A DNA stretch of 64,000 bases. Source: Aquimarina sp. MMG016. Its GTDB lineage: Bacteria > Bacteroidota > Bacteroidia > Flavobacteriales > Flavobacteriaceae. A program made the translations under genes and the position numbers. The stretch is taken from positions 124,001-188,000 of the forward strand of contig NZ_JAGJEA010000002.1 in NCBI RefSeq assembly GCF_018100805.1, given 5' to 3'. Below are positions 19,382 to 28,354 of the stretch, one piece after another (the first letter of the stretch is position 1; each line of letters opens with the position of its first letter). The notes below the pieces were generated by a model. That model was not told the DNA's origin. It saw only the letters and a list, made by a program, of their open reading frames with translations, and did not search any database.

Positions 19382-21967
19382 ATGGCACGTAAACCAAAAT
19401 TAGAACGTTTTAACGATAATGTTCTCGCCAAATACCAGATATACAATAGTATATTTATGACTTTACCTTTTGATACCATAACTAATACTGGTGTCTTATT
19501 ACCGCTTTTCCAGGAAGTATGCGAAAAAGGTTATGATGCACATAAGAACCCTACGGAAATTGTAGAAGGTTTTTTTAAATTATATCAAGATAACCCCTCA
19601 GAGAAAGAACGTCACGAACTTTTATTTAGGTTTATTCAGTATATAGAGCGACAAGTTGTATTGTTTGATGCAATTGAAGACGCTGCTTTTCCTGTTGTAA
19701 ACAACATGGATGGTAGGGGTACGCTAAGAAGTATTAAAGAAGAAGCTCAGGCAAAGGGACAGTTGGAAGAGTTAAAGGAGTATTTAAGACGTTTTAAAAT
19801 ACGCCCAACTCTAACGGCTCATCCAACTCAGTTTTATCCTGGAACAGTATTAGGAATTATTAATGATCTGGATACAGCAATACGAGAGAATGATTTAACT
19901 AAGATTAAAAAGCTATTAGCGCAACTTGGTAAAACAGCTTTCTTTAAAAAAGAAAAGCCTACGCCGTATGATGAAGCGGTAAGTTTAATATGGTATCTGG
20001 AAAATGTTTTTTATCATTCTGCAAGTGCTATTTATAATTATGTTCAGAAAAATATATTCGAAGGAGAAGATCTTGATAATGATTTAATCAACCTGGGCTT
20101 TTGGCCAGGAGGAGATAGAGATGGAAATCCTTTTGTAACCACAGAAACTACGCTAAAAGTGGCAAAAAGGCTTCGTAAAACAATTTTGATTAATTATTAC
20201 AGGGATATACGAGAGTTAAAAAGAAGAATCACATTTGGTAATCTTCAGGATAAAATTACTGTTTTAGAAAATGCTCTGTATGATAATTTCTATTATGCAA
20301 AGACGGCAGAACCATTATCAGTAGAGACGTTAATGGATGGTTTGCTGGAAATAAAAGAAGAATTAGTTTCTGAGCATCAGTCATTATTTTTAGATGACTT
20401 ACAGGATTTGATCAATAAAGTTAAGATTTTTGGCTTTCATTTTGGAACCTTAGATATTAGACAGGATTCTAGAATACATCATAAAGTACTTACGGATGTT
20501 GTAAATAAAACTAACGAACTAGGGTTGGAGATTTTTCCAGATAATTATCAGTCTCTTTCAGAAGCTGAACAAATTAATGTGCTTACTGAAGCTTCAGGGA
20601 AACTTGATCCATCAGTTTTTGAAGAGGATATTACAAGAGCAACTCTGGAGTCTATCTACGCTATTAAGACTATTCAGGAAAAGAATGGAGAGCGAGCTGC
20701 TAATCGATATATCATTAGTAATAACGGGAATGAGCTTAATGTGATGGAGACATTTGCCTTAATTAGGCTTTGTGATTGGGAGGTTCCTACGGTAGATGTG
20801 ATTCCTCTATTCGAAACAGTACCCGACTTGAAAGTTTCTCATCAGGTAATGGAATCTTTATATAGTAATCCTGTGTATATGGAGCATCTAAAACGCCGTG
20901 GGATGAAGCAAACAATAATGTTAGGTTTCTCTGATGGAACAAAAGATGGAGGATACCTAATGGCGAATTGGGGAATCTTTAAGGCAAAAGAAGCATTAAC
21001 TGAAATTTCTAGAAAATATGATGTAAAAGTGGTGTTCTTTGATGGTCGTGGAGGACCACCAGCCAGAGGAGGTGGAAATACCAATCAATTCTATGCATCA
21101 CTTGGACCTACAGTAGAAGATGAAGAAATTCAGTTAACTGTTCAAGGCCAAACAATTAGCTCTAATTTCGGAACTTTGGATTCTTGTCAATATAATTTAG
21201 AACAATTATTAGGAGCAGGTGTAGAAAATGAACTGACTAGTAATGATGTAAATCGTTTTTCTGTAGAGAACAAGCAAACTATGCAAGAGCTTGCAGATAT
21301 TAGTTATCAAACCTACGTGGATTTTAAAGGGCATCCTAAATTTCTTCCGTATTTAGAACATATGAGTACATTAAAGTACTACGGGAAAGCAAATATAGGT
21401 AGTCGACCTTCTAAACGAAGTAAGAGTGCAACACTTGATTTTGGTGATCTTAGAGCAATACCATTTGTAGGTAGTTGGAGTCAGCTAAAGCAAAATGTTC
21501 CTGGCTTTTATGGAGTGGGAACTGCGTTAAAGGTATATGAAGATCGAGGAGAATTTGATAAAGTTGTTGCTTTGTATAAGGAATCTGCATTTTTTAGAGC
21601 CTTAATAGGTAATAGTATGATGAGTTTGACTAAATCATTTTTTGAGCTGACATCATATATGAAGGAGGACGAGGAATACGGAGCATTTTGGGATATCATT
21701 CATGATGAATTTTTGTTGACTAAACGATTATTGCTAAAGCTTTCTGGGTATTCCGAGCTAATGCAAAATGAATTGGCAGGAAAGGCATCTATCGATGTTC
21801 GTGAAAAAATTGTACTACCATTACTTACGATACAACAGTATGCATTAAAAAAAATTCAGGATTTTCATCGTTCAGGTAATCTCGATACTAAAGAACTGGA
21901 GGTTTATGAAAAAATGGTGACTCGATCACTATTTGGTAATATTAACGCTAGTCGTAACTCAGCATAG
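19382..21967 (+). CDS. ppc: Phosphoenolpyruvate carboxylase
   Basis: An 861-residue enzyme that carboxylates PEP to oxaloacetate, replenishing the TCA cycle. Key motifs are LTAHPTQFYPGTV with the catalytic His, FWPGGDRDGNPFV, the LGFSDGTKDGGY block, FFDGRGGPPARGGG (glycine-rich PEP/bicarbonate loop), GSRPSKR and the C-terminal NASRNSA end. The length is slightly below the E. coli type and typical of Bacteroidota. The gene stands alone, with terminators on both sides. Confidence 0.95.
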   Translation: MARKPKLERFNDNVLAKYQIYNSIFMTLPFDTITNTGVLLPLFQEVCEKGYDAHKNPTEIVEGFFKLYQDNPSEKERHELLFRFIQYIERQVVLFDAIEDAAFPVVNNMDGRGTLRSIKEEAQAKGQLEELKEYLRRFKIRPTLTAHPTQFYPGTVLGIINDLDTAIRENDLTKIKKLLAQLGKTAFFKKEKPTPYDEAVSLIWYLENVFYHSASAIYNYVQKNIFEGEDLDNDLINLGFWPGGDRDGNPFVTTETTLKVAKRLRKTILINYYRDIRELKRRITFGNLQDKITVLENALYDNFYYAKTAEPLSVETLMDGLLEIKEELVSEHQSLFLDDLQDLINKVKIFGFHFGTLDIRQDSRIHHKVLTDVVNKTNELGLEIFPDNYQSLSEAEQINVLTEASGKLDPSVFEEDITRATLESIYAIKTIQEKNGERAANRYIISNNGNELNVMETFALIRLCDWEVPTVDVIPLFETVPDLKVSHQVMESLYSNPVYMEHLKRRGMKQTIMLGFSDGTKDGGYLMANWGIFKAKEALTEISRKYDVKVVFFDGRGGPPARGGGNTNQFYASLGPTVEDEEIQLTVQGQTISSNFGTLDSCQYNLEQLLGAGVENELTSNDVNRFSVENKQTMQELADISYQTYVDFKGHPKFLPYLEHMSTLKYYGKANIGSRPSKRSKSATLDFGDLRAIPFVGSWSQLKQNVPGFYGVGTALKVYEDRGEFDKVVALYKESAFFRALIGNSMMSLTKSFFELTSYMKEDEEYGAFWDIIHDEFLLTKRLLLKLSGYSELMQNELAGKASIDVREKIVLPLLTIQQYALKKIQDFHRSGNLDTKELEVYEKMVTRSLFGNINASRNSA

Positions 21968-21997
21968 TGTTATAAAGAACTGTTAAGAGTATTATAT

Positions 21998-22038
21998 AAT
22001 GAGGTGGAAATTGTTAAATTCCACCTCATTTGTTTTTG
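21998..22038 (+). terminator. Intrinsic terminator after ppc
   Basis: A perfect 12-bp stem (AATGAGGTGGAA with TTCCACCTCATT) and a 9-base loop are followed by TGTTTTTG. Confidence 0.88.
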
Positions 22039-22074
22039 TACATCTCATTGTGAACAAAATCTAATTTTAAAACT

Positions 22075-22587
22075 ATGCTCACACAACTAAAAGAAGGAGA
22101 GTTTAACCCTTATTATGGGACTTATATTTCTAAAGCACAATCTTCTAACATCATAGAAGGGCTGCAAAAAGGTAAAAAAGAGTTTGTTGATTTTGTCGCT
22201 TCTATTCCTATAGATAAATGGATTTACGCTTACGCGGAAGGGAAATGGACTATTGTAGAAGTTTTACAGCATTTAATAGATACAGAACGTATTTTTGCGT
22301 ATAGGGCACTAAGGTTTGCGAGAAATGATAAAACTCCAATTTTAGGATTTGAGCAAGATGATTATGTTCCGAATTCTAATGCTAATAATTACACAAAAGA
22401 AGAGTTGATTGCGGATTTTGAAGCTGTTCGTGAAGCTTCAATCACCTTGTTTAAGAGTTTTACCGATGAAATGTTGCTTAAGATAGGTGAGGCGAGTGGT
22501 AGTCCAATGAGTACAAGAGCTGTTGGTTATATTTTGTCAGGACACCAAAAACATCATTTCCAGGTTATTGAAGAACGATATTTATAA
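22075..22587 (+). CDS. DinB family protein
   Basis: A 170-residue DinB/YfiT-type four-helix protein. The metal-binding His pattern is seen as EVLQHLIDTERIFAYR in helix 2 and the C-terminal SGHQKHHFQVIEERY. Members are often thiol transferases or metal-dependent hydrolases; the function of this one is unknown. It is separated by 2 bases from the following NTF2-like gene, so the two form an operon. Confidence 0.88.
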   Translation: MLTQLKEGEFNPYYGTYISKAQSSNIIEGLQKGKKEFVDFVASIPIDKWIYAYAEGKWTIVEVLQHLIDTERIFAYRALRFARNDKTPILGFEQDDYVPNSNANNYTKEELIADFEAVREASITLFKSFTDEMLLKIGEASGSPMSTRAVGYILSGHQKHHFQVIEERYL

Positions 22588-22589
22588 TT

Positions 22590-22958
22590 ATGACTAAACA
22601 AGAAGTTGCTCATGATTACCTTTCTTTTCTGGAAAAAGATGAAATAGCTAAAGTTATTGGCCTGTTTACGGAGGATGGTATTGTGGTATCTCCGCTATAT
22701 GGTACTCAATCTGCTAAAACTTTTTATAAACAGCTTTCCGAAGATACGGATTCTTCAAAATTAAAATTTGACGGATTGTTTTTTGAAAAAGATTCTAATA
22801 GAATTTCACTTCTTTTTGATTATCACTGGGAGCTTAAGGATGGAGAAAATGTGGATTTTAAAGTAGTAGATATTATTGAGTTGAATTCTAAAAATAAAAT
22901 TGAAAAGCTTACAATTATTTATGACACTGTAGAAGCGAGAGTTTTATTAGGTAAATAA
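22590..22958 (+). CDS. NTF2-like / SnoaL-like small protein
   Basis: A 122-residue protein with the cone-shaped alpha+beta NTF2 fold pattern: an N-terminal helix (AHDYLSFLEKDEIAKVIGLF), TEDGIVVSPLYG, and strands LLFDYHWELKDG and VDIIELNSKNKIEKLTIIYD. Such proteins are enzymes or binding proteins with no fixed role. It is cotranscribed with the DinB gene and ends 6 bases before a convergent gene. Confidence 0.75.
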   Translation: MTKQEVAHDYLSFLEKDEIAKVIGLFTEDGIVVSPLYGTQSAKTFYKQLSEDTDSSKLKFDGLFFEKDSNRISLLFDYHWELKDGENVDFKVVDIIELNSKNKIEKLTIIYDTVEARVLLGK

Positions 22959-22964
22959 GATCAA

Positions 22965-23756
22965 TTATAATATCTGCACAGATTCATCTTTTCTCAGCAT
23001 CGAATCTAAATAATTAGAAAAATTGAAAGTGTTTAATCCGTTTTCTCCAAAAGTTTGACCTATAAAATTTCTGGTAGACCCGTCTTTTGAAACTTTATGA
23101 ATATGAAAGGCCCTAGAGGATTTATAAGAAGTTCTCGATTTAAATGTGTCAAATGTATCAAAGGTGTCAATTGCAAAAACAGTAATTCCTAAGTCTTTAG
23201 CTACTTCAATGTCAAATTCTGAAACAGTTGTGATATTTTTTTTGTCCTTACGCACTGCTCTTGGGTGTCCGTGTAATTGAGCAAGAAGCATAAGTCCTTC
23301 TCCTACTCTTGGGGCGCTGTTTAAACCAACTCCGTAGGTGTTAATAATAATCTCTTTATTGGTTTTTAGAGAAGGTATCCAGTCTCTTAAGGCGTGTATT
23401 CTACCTGTATTTACATTTAAAACAATAAAAACTTGATTTTCTAAACCCTCATCCATAGTGTCATCTGCAACTTTTTGAATTTCTTTCTGTATCTGATTTT
23501 CATCAATAGAAATCACAAAGCTATTTTTGTGTAATTCAGACATCCCTTCCTTGGATTTGACCCCTCCTTTTTCTTCAATCACATAATTCCACTCTCTTAT
23601 ATCTATTACTCTTAGATTGTTTGTTTCGGAGCCATCTGACCCAAGTTGTTCTCCGGTAACCCGATCTATATAGATATCAGATAGCAGACCAGTAAAAGCA
23701 GAAGCTTGGAAAAAGAAAAACAAACTAATAAAAAGTAATGATATGTTTTTAATCAT
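22965..23756 (-). CDS. Exported protein with a JAMM-like HxHP...SxxD pattern
   Basis: A 263-residue protein with a signal peptide (residues 4-20, cleavage near ASA). Residues 160-200 carry LHGHP (His162, His164) and, 15 residues on, SEFDIEVAKDLGITVFAID (Ser179, Asp182). This resembles the zinc site of JAMM/MPN metalloproteases, where HxHP is followed by SxxD and a hydrophobic strand, but the spacing is longer than the canonical motif and no obvious upstream Glu is fixed. The direct repeat DTFDTFDTFK lies just after. It is the last gene of the TetR-led hydrolase operon. Family not recognised with certainty. Confidence 0.65.
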   Translation of the reverse strand: MIKNISLLFISLFFFFQASAFTGLLSDIYIDRVTGEQLGSDGSETNNLRVIDIREWNYVIEEKGGVKSKEGMSELHKNSFVISIDENQIQKEIQKVADDTMDEGLENQVFIVLNVNTGRIHALRDWIPSLKTNKEIIINTYGVGLNSAPRVGEGLMLLAQLHGHPRAVRKDKKNITTVSEFDIEVAKDLGITVFAIDTFDTFDTFKSRTSYKSSRAFHIHKVSKDGSTRNFIGQTFGENGLNTFNFSNYLDSMLRKDESVQIL

Positions 23757-23782
23757 TGATATATGTTTAGACTTATCTAAAT

Positions 23783-24421
23783 TTAAACAATATTTTTTAG
23801 AGTTTCAATATTTAGCTCATGACCACCTTTGTGTACTCTGAATTCGATTTTTGGTAAGATTTGTTGTACTCGTTCTTTTTCGGCTTCAACTTTAGAAATT
23901 TCAAAATAAGGATCTTTTTCTCCTAAGATGTGTGTGATTTTGGTTTTTTTGCCTAAAAATTCAAAATCTTCTTTGTGTAATTCCTTTGGGAACCCTCCGG
24001 AGATTATTACAAAAGCATCGCATTTTATTTTTCGTTTTGCAATCCATCGGCTTGCAATACTTACTCCTTGAGAATACCCTAAAACAATCAAATTCAAATT
24101 CTTAGGGATGTTTTCTGTTTCTACAATAGAATCAATATATCTTAATACGTTTTCAGTTTCGGGTTTAGTGTTCTCTTTGGTAAGCCATCCTGAGCCTACT
24201 TTTCTGTAATCTTCGCCTTTGTAATATTTTGATGGAGCTTGCGGAGCAATGATGTAATTCTCTTCTTTATCTAAACTGTCAAAAAGCCTTATGAAATAGC
24301 GGCTTAGGTATCCAATTCCGTGAAAAACCAACCATACATTCTTTGTGTTTTGATTTAGGTTGTTTAAGGTGGAATAGGTGTTTGTTGCTTGGTATGATAT
24401 TGTTTTTTCTTCGGTATTCAT
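23783..24421 (-). CDS. Alpha/beta hydrolase (phospholipase/carboxylesterase-like)
   Basis: I chose the ATG at 24421 (212 residues), 14 bases after the upstream stop; a longer frame to 24505 overlaps that gene and adds nothing family-like. LVFHGIGYL is the oxyanion loop, IIAPQAPSKYYK and the LGYSQG nucleophile elbow match the PhoLip/carboxylesterase-2 group, LGEKDPYFE gives the Asp and HKGGHELN the His. It probably hydrolyses small esters in the cytoplasm. It is the fourth gene of the TetR operon. Confidence 0.83.
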   Translation of the reverse strand: MNTEEKTISYQATNTYSTLNNLNQNTKNVWLVFHGIGYLSRYFIRLFDSLDKEENYIIAPQAPSKYYKGEDYRKVGSGWLTKENTKPETENVLRYIDSIVETENIPKNLNLIVLGYSQGVSIASRWIAKRKIKCDAFVIISGGFPKELHKEDFEFLGKKTKITHILGEKDPYFEISKVEAEKERVQQILPKIEFRVHKGGHELNIETLKNIV

Positions 24422-24434
24422 GTAATGAAACAGT

Positions 24435-25286
24435 TTAATTAAGTTCGAACCAATCATTAATAATCGGCCACAAGATATCCTGATTTTTCTTTCTAAAAAA
24501 ATCAAAATGCCCTATACTTTTTAGGTTGTAATCTGAAGGTTTTAGATGTTTTCTGGTAACTTCAGCATTTTCATATACTCTATTGCCTAATATATCTACG
24601 GATGTTTTTGGTGCAAAAAGATCATCTTCTATGCTTATTAAAAGCATTGGTGATTTTATCTGTTCGTAATGAGTTAGTTTTTTACTTTGTGTAAAATGCA
24701 ACATAGAATCAGGGTGTAATAAATAAGTAGCCCAATCTCTGGCAGCTCTAGAGGTGATTGGATTTCCTAAGCCAAACCAAGGTGAGGGGTAGTATTTTAA
24801 TATCGAAGTGGTTATGGGGACAAAAAATTTGAAATTAAGGTAAATTAAAAACTGCATTTTTGGCGTAAAGTGCTTGTAGTAACCAAATTGAGATCCTATG
24901 GTTAGGTATTTGTCATAATATTGATAAGAATCACTAAACCCAATACTATTTCCACCAAAACTATGTCCAATCATAAATTGAATGTTTTCTGGATATTTTT
25001 CTTTGATATGCTTAGAGACTTCTTTAAAGTCATTAGTCCAGGAGAAAAAACCGTATTCTTTAAGTGATTTAAGGCTTTGTGAAAGAGAGCTGCCTACCCC
25101 ACGATAATCAAAAGTAAAGACGTTGCATCCTCTCTGAGTAAGATAATCGGCCATCTTAAAATAAAACTTTTGTGGTACAGCCATGGCAGGAGCAAAGACT
25201 ATTGTTTTGTTGTTGGGAGTCGATGGAGTGAATTCGTGAACCGAAATAGGGTATCCATCAGAGGATTGAACAGTATAAGATTCCAT
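24435..25286 (-). CDS. Alpha/beta fold hydrolase (serine aminopeptidase S33-like)
   Basis: A 283-residue protein. FAPAMAVPQKFYFKMADYL is the N-terminal oxyanion region, TFDYRGVGSS the conserved turn, IGHSFGGNS the nucleophile elbow, SIEDDLFAP the acid loop and SIGHFDFFR the catalytic His. The size and the FAPAMAVPQ start resemble a group of uncharacterised hydrolases near TetR regulators. It has no signal peptide. It lies 3 bases downstream of the preceding hydrolase gene. Confidence 0.83.
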   Translation of the reverse strand: MESYTVQSSDGYPISVHEFTPSTPNNKTIVFAPAMAVPQKFYFKMADYLTQRGCNVFTFDYRGVGSSLSQSLKSLKEYGFFSWTNDFKEVSKHIKEKYPENIQFMIGHSFGGNSIGFSDSYQYYDKYLTIGSQFGYYKHFTPKMQFLIYLNFKFFVPITTSILKYYPSPWFGLGNPITSRAARDWATYLLHPDSMLHFTQSKKLTHYEQIKSPMLLISIEDDLFAPKTSVDILGNRVYENAEVTRKHLKPSDYNLKSIGHFDFFRKKNQDILWPIINDWFELN

Positions 25287-25289
25287 TAA

Positions 25290-26129
25290 CTAAGATTTTA
25301 AAATTGTTTTTTGTTTAAGGTGTAATTCAGTTTGATGGTCAAAAAAAGAGACTATTTTATTAAAATAATCATGTCTGGATTTTGATTTAGGAATCTGAGC
25401 ATGTGCTGCATTAGAGATAATATGTAATTCTGAAGCAATAGGTATAGCTTTATTGAAGTGATATCCCGCATCATCTTTAATTAGTTCATCTTTTTCAAGA
25501 TATATAAAAAGAACTTTCTGAAGACTATGAGCTTCTTTAATTCTGTCGATCATTCTTACTCTTTTCCTTAATTTGGGAGCTAATGTATTTAGAGTTTTTA
25601 AAGCAAAATTTGCGAAAGGATATTGTACCCAGAAATCATCTAATGTGTTTGCAGCGCTTTCTATAATGGCAAAGTCATATTGATGTTTTTCTGCAAAAGC
25701 AATGGTAGCCCATTGCCCACCTAACGAAATTCCTAGATAGCCCAATGCGGTATTCGGAAATATACTATTGGCAGTGCTTCCTGCGGCAATAATATCTTCA
25801 TAATAATTAAAATTACCAACTTCACTTTCTCCAAAACCGTTGATGTCAAAAATAAATACATTGTATCCTTGGTTCCTTAAGATATCGGTATATCCGTTTT
25901 TCAAAAAATAAGCTTTAGCTTCTTTTCCCATAGGATGGCCTAATACTATCGTTGCTTTAGAGTGGTCTTTTTTTGATGAAGCATGCATTCCTTTTAGCAA
26001 TGCACCTGATTTGCTTTTAAATGATATGGGGTTCCATTCCTTAATTTGCTCTGGTGATAAAGGGTTTTTCCAAGGTATCATGAAACGCCCAAAAAAAGGC
26101 TTTTTTGCAATTTTATAATATGTTTTCAT
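25290..26129 (-). CDS. Alpha/beta hydrolase
   Basis: A 279-residue protein with LGHPMGKEAK (oxyanion segment), FDINGFGESE, LGISLGGQW (nucleophile Ser), YLEKDELIKD (acid) and NAAHAQIP (His). The N-terminus (MKTYYKIAKKPFFGRFMIPW) is basic and aromatic and may touch the membrane. Its start overlaps the TetR stop by 4 bases (ATGA type), so the two are translationally coupled. The substrate is unknown, but coupling suggests the TetR ligand is related to it. Confidence 0.83.
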   Translation of the reverse strand: MKTYYKIAKKPFFGRFMIPWKNPLSPEQIKEWNPISFKSKSGALLKGMHASSKKDHSKATIVLGHPMGKEAKAYFLKNGYTDILRNQGYNVFIFDINGFGESEVGNFNYYEDIIAAGSTANSIFPNTALGYLGISLGGQWATIAFAEKHQYDFAIIESAANTLDDFWVQYPFANFALKTLNTLAPKLRKRVRMIDRIKEAHSLQKVLFIYLEKDELIKDDAGYHFNKAIPIASELHIISNAAHAQIPKSKSRHDYFNKIVSFFDHQTELHLKQKTILKS

Positions 26130-26689
26130 TTATTCAAGATTATCTTTTCCATTCTGGAAACAGCATTATTAATGTATTTATGATCGTTGTAGATTCGCAT
26201 CAATAAAATTCCACCTTCTAGATCCTGAACCATTTGTTCAGCTAGCGATAATGATTCTTCCTTAGAGTAATTAGGTTCTAATAAGATCTGTAATCCCGCG
26301 ATGAAATCTCCAAAAAAAAGTCTGATTTCATCTTTGTAAATAGGATCTAGGTGTGCGGTTTCTAATGCTGTGTTTGCCATAATGCAACCACTGTTAGCAT
26401 TTTTAAACATTTTATCCAGGAGTTCGTGAACTTTCTTAAGTTTTTGTTTAGTAGTAAGAGAATCATTTTCAATCACTTTGAATAGGTTGTGTTTGAAATA
26501 ACTATTTACAGTTGCCAGCACCTCTTTAATTAACTGCTCTTTATTATTGAAGTAATAATAGAAGTGTGATTTCTGAATTTCGCAAGCTTTAGCTAATTCA
26601 CTCATGCTGCTTTTGGATATACCACGTTCTCTTAGTATCGGTATCACTTTGCTTAGGACTTCTTCTTTAGATGTTTTAGTTTTAGGCAT
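26126..26689 (-). CDS. TetR/AcrR family transcriptional regulator
   Basis: A 187-residue regulator. Residues about 8-55 form the TetR HTH (ILRERGISKSSMSELAKACE, then SHFYYYFNNKEQLIKEVL). The C-terminal helical domain resembles the QacR/YcdC-like ligand-binding type, with the MANTALETAHLD segment. It leads a five-gene minus-strand operon of hydrolases and is divergent from a thioesterase and the menaquinone genes. An inverted repeat just upstream is a likely operator. Confidence 0.92.
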   Translation of the reverse strand: MPKTKTSKEEVLSKVIPILRERGISKSSMSELAKACEIQKSHFYYYFNNKEQLIKEVLATVNSYFKHNLFKVIENDSLTTKQKLKKVHELLDKMFKNANSGCIMANTALETAHLDPIYKDEIRLFFGDFIAGLQILLEPNYSKEESLSLAEQMVQDLEGGILLMRIYNDHKYINNAVSRMEKIILNK

Positions 26690-26690
26690 T

Positions 26691-26713
26691 TTATTGAACG
26701 TTCGTTAAAATAA
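26691..26713. promoter_or_regulatory. Putative TetR operator
   Basis: The segment TTATTGAACGTTCGTTAAAATAA contains the palindromic core GAACGTTC inside a longer imperfect dyad. It starts 2 bases upstream of the tetR start and lies in the divergent gap to the thioesterase gene, where TetR-family operators are usually found. Confidence 0.6.
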
Positions 26714-26775
26714 TAATTAAATATACTTAGAATTTTTGATTGCCAATGTTTATTTTTACTTAAATTTTTTTAAAG

Positions 26776-27201
26776 ATGCATCCGAACGAAGAAGAGATAT
26801 TAAAGCAATGTGCTAAAATGTGCGAAAACACATTGATGGAAACCTTAGAGATTTCCTTTTGTGAAGTAGGTGAAGACTATTTAGTAGCAAAAATGCCCGT
26901 AACCCCAAGAGTTCATCAACCTGATGGTGTTTTACATGGCGGAGCTATGGTGGCATTGGCAGAGAGTGTTGGTAGCGCAGCTTCGTTTATGTTTCTTAAT
27001 GCTAAGGATTTCTATATTCGTGGAATAGAGATTTCTGCTAATCATGTAAAGAGTATCCGAGAGGGTTTCGTGTTTGCAAAAGCTGAGATAGTACACCGAG
27101 GAAAGACCACACAGCTTTGGGATATTAAGATACGAGATGAAGAGGATCGATTAATTTCTGTTGTTAAGCTAACGACTATTGCTCTTTCTAAACATAAATA
27201 G
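26776..27201 (+). CDS. menI: Hotdog-fold thioesterase (probable DHNA-CoA thioesterase)
   Basis: A 141-residue PaaI/4HBT-type protein. PDGVLHGGAMVALAESVGSAAS carries the HGG substrate loop and the catalytic Glu of the family, and GKTTQLWDIKIRDEEDRLIS matches the last strands. It is followed after one base by isochorismate synthase and then menD, so its likely job is hydrolysis of 1,4-dihydroxy-2-naphthoyl-CoA in menaquinone synthesis. That assignment rests on context; the fold is clear. Confidence 0.85.
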   Translation: MHPNEEEILKQCAKMCENTLMETLEISFCEVGEDYLVAKMPVTPRVHQPDGVLHGGAMVALAESVGSAASFMFLNAKDFYIRGIEISANHVKSIREGFVFAKAEIVHRGKTTQLWDIKIRDEEDRLISVVKLTTIALSKHK

Positions 27202-27202
27202 T

Positions 27203-28300
27203 ATGAACCTAGATGATGTTTATGTTAAGGTTCAAGACCAATTAGATCAACAATTACCATTTGTTGTTTACCGAAAATCAAAAACGAATTATTTAAACTT
27301 TTTTTTTCAGAAGAATAAGACTTTACATACTGTAAAGAAATATTTAGAATCCGGTTTCGTTTTTGCTCCTTTTGATCATAATAAAGAGGCCGTTTTGATA
27401 CCTTATAATGAAGATAGTTTTGTTAAAGTGAAGCTTCCTTCGTATGCGATTAAAGGTGAAACTGAAGATTTAGGTAAACATACTTTATTTGCTAAAAACC
27501 AAATAAATAAAAAGGAACACATTGATCTTGTTCAAAAAGGGGTACGTGTAATAAATTCTGGAAATTTAAAGAAAGTGGTATTGTCTCGTAAAGAAGAGGT
27601 TCCTCTTTCTGATTCGGTCAATGCTTTGGGGATATTTAAGGATCTGATTAGTCAATATCAAAATGCTTTTGTTTATTTATGGTATCATCCCCGAGTAGGA
27701 ACTTGGCTGGGTGCAACTCCAGAAACTTTGTTGGAGAGTAAAGGGAACGAGATTGATACTATGGCTTTGGCAGGAACTTTACCTTATCATTCTAATGCAG
27801 ATGTTGTCTGGGAAGAAAAAGAATCAGAAGAGCAAAAAATGGTTGTTGATTTTATACAAAAAGGGTTGTCATTGATATCTAACAAGATTATTTCTTCTAA
27901 TACCTACACACATCGTGCTGGAACTTTACTTCATTTGAGAACTGATATAAAAGCAATTGTTGATGATAATTATAGTAGAAATTCTAAAATTAAAGAAGTA
28001 GTAGAAATTTTACATCCAACACCGGCAGTTTGTGGTCTTCCAAGAGAGGAGGCTAAGTTTTTTATTCTTAATAATGAAGGTTATGATCGTAAGTTTTATA
28101 CTGGTTTTTTAGGAGAGCTTAACTTAATTAATGCTTCAGAGGTAGAGTCTAATCTGTTTGTAAACTTGCGTTGTATGGAGTTAGAAGAAAATAAAGCAAT
28201 TGTCTATGTTGGCGGTGGTATTACTAAAGATTCTGTTCCTGAAAAAGAATGGAGGGAAACCGTAAGAAAAACTGAGACTATAAAAAAGGTGTTGTCTTAA
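27203..28300 (+). CDS. menF: Isochorismate synthase (chorismate-binding enzyme)
   Basis: I chose the ATG at 27203 (365 residues), one base after the thioesterase stop; a further in-frame start at 27179 overlaps that gene. The chorismate-binding domain shows WLGATPETLLE, TMALAGTL, EEQKMVVDFI, HLRTDI, HPTPAVCGLPRE and YTGFLGEL with FVNLRCMEL. It converts chorismate to isochorismate, the first step of the classical menaquinone pathway. Immediately followed by menD, so menaquinone rather than siderophore synthesis is indicated. Confidence 0.9.
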   Translation: MNLDDVYVKVQDQLDQQLPFVVYRKSKTNYLNFFFQKNKTLHTVKKYLESGFVFAPFDHNKEAVLIPYNEDSFVKVKLPSYAIKGETEDLGKHTLFAKNQINKKEHIDLVQKGVRVINSGNLKKVVLSRKEEVPLSDSVNALGIFKDLISQYQNAFVYLWYHPRVGTWLGATPETLLESKGNEIDTMALAGTLPYHSNADVVWEEKESEEQKMVVDFIQKGLSLISNKIISSNTYTHRAGTLLHLRTDIKAIVDDNYSRNSKIKEVVEILHPTPAVCGLPREEAKFFILNNEGYDRKFYTGFLGELNLINASEVESNLFVNLRCMELEENKAIVYVGGGITKDSVPEKEWRETVRKTETIKKVLS

Positions 28301-28354
28301 ATTACTTTCAAAACGTTGGCTTTATTAAGCTGATATTGTAATTTAGCATTTCGA

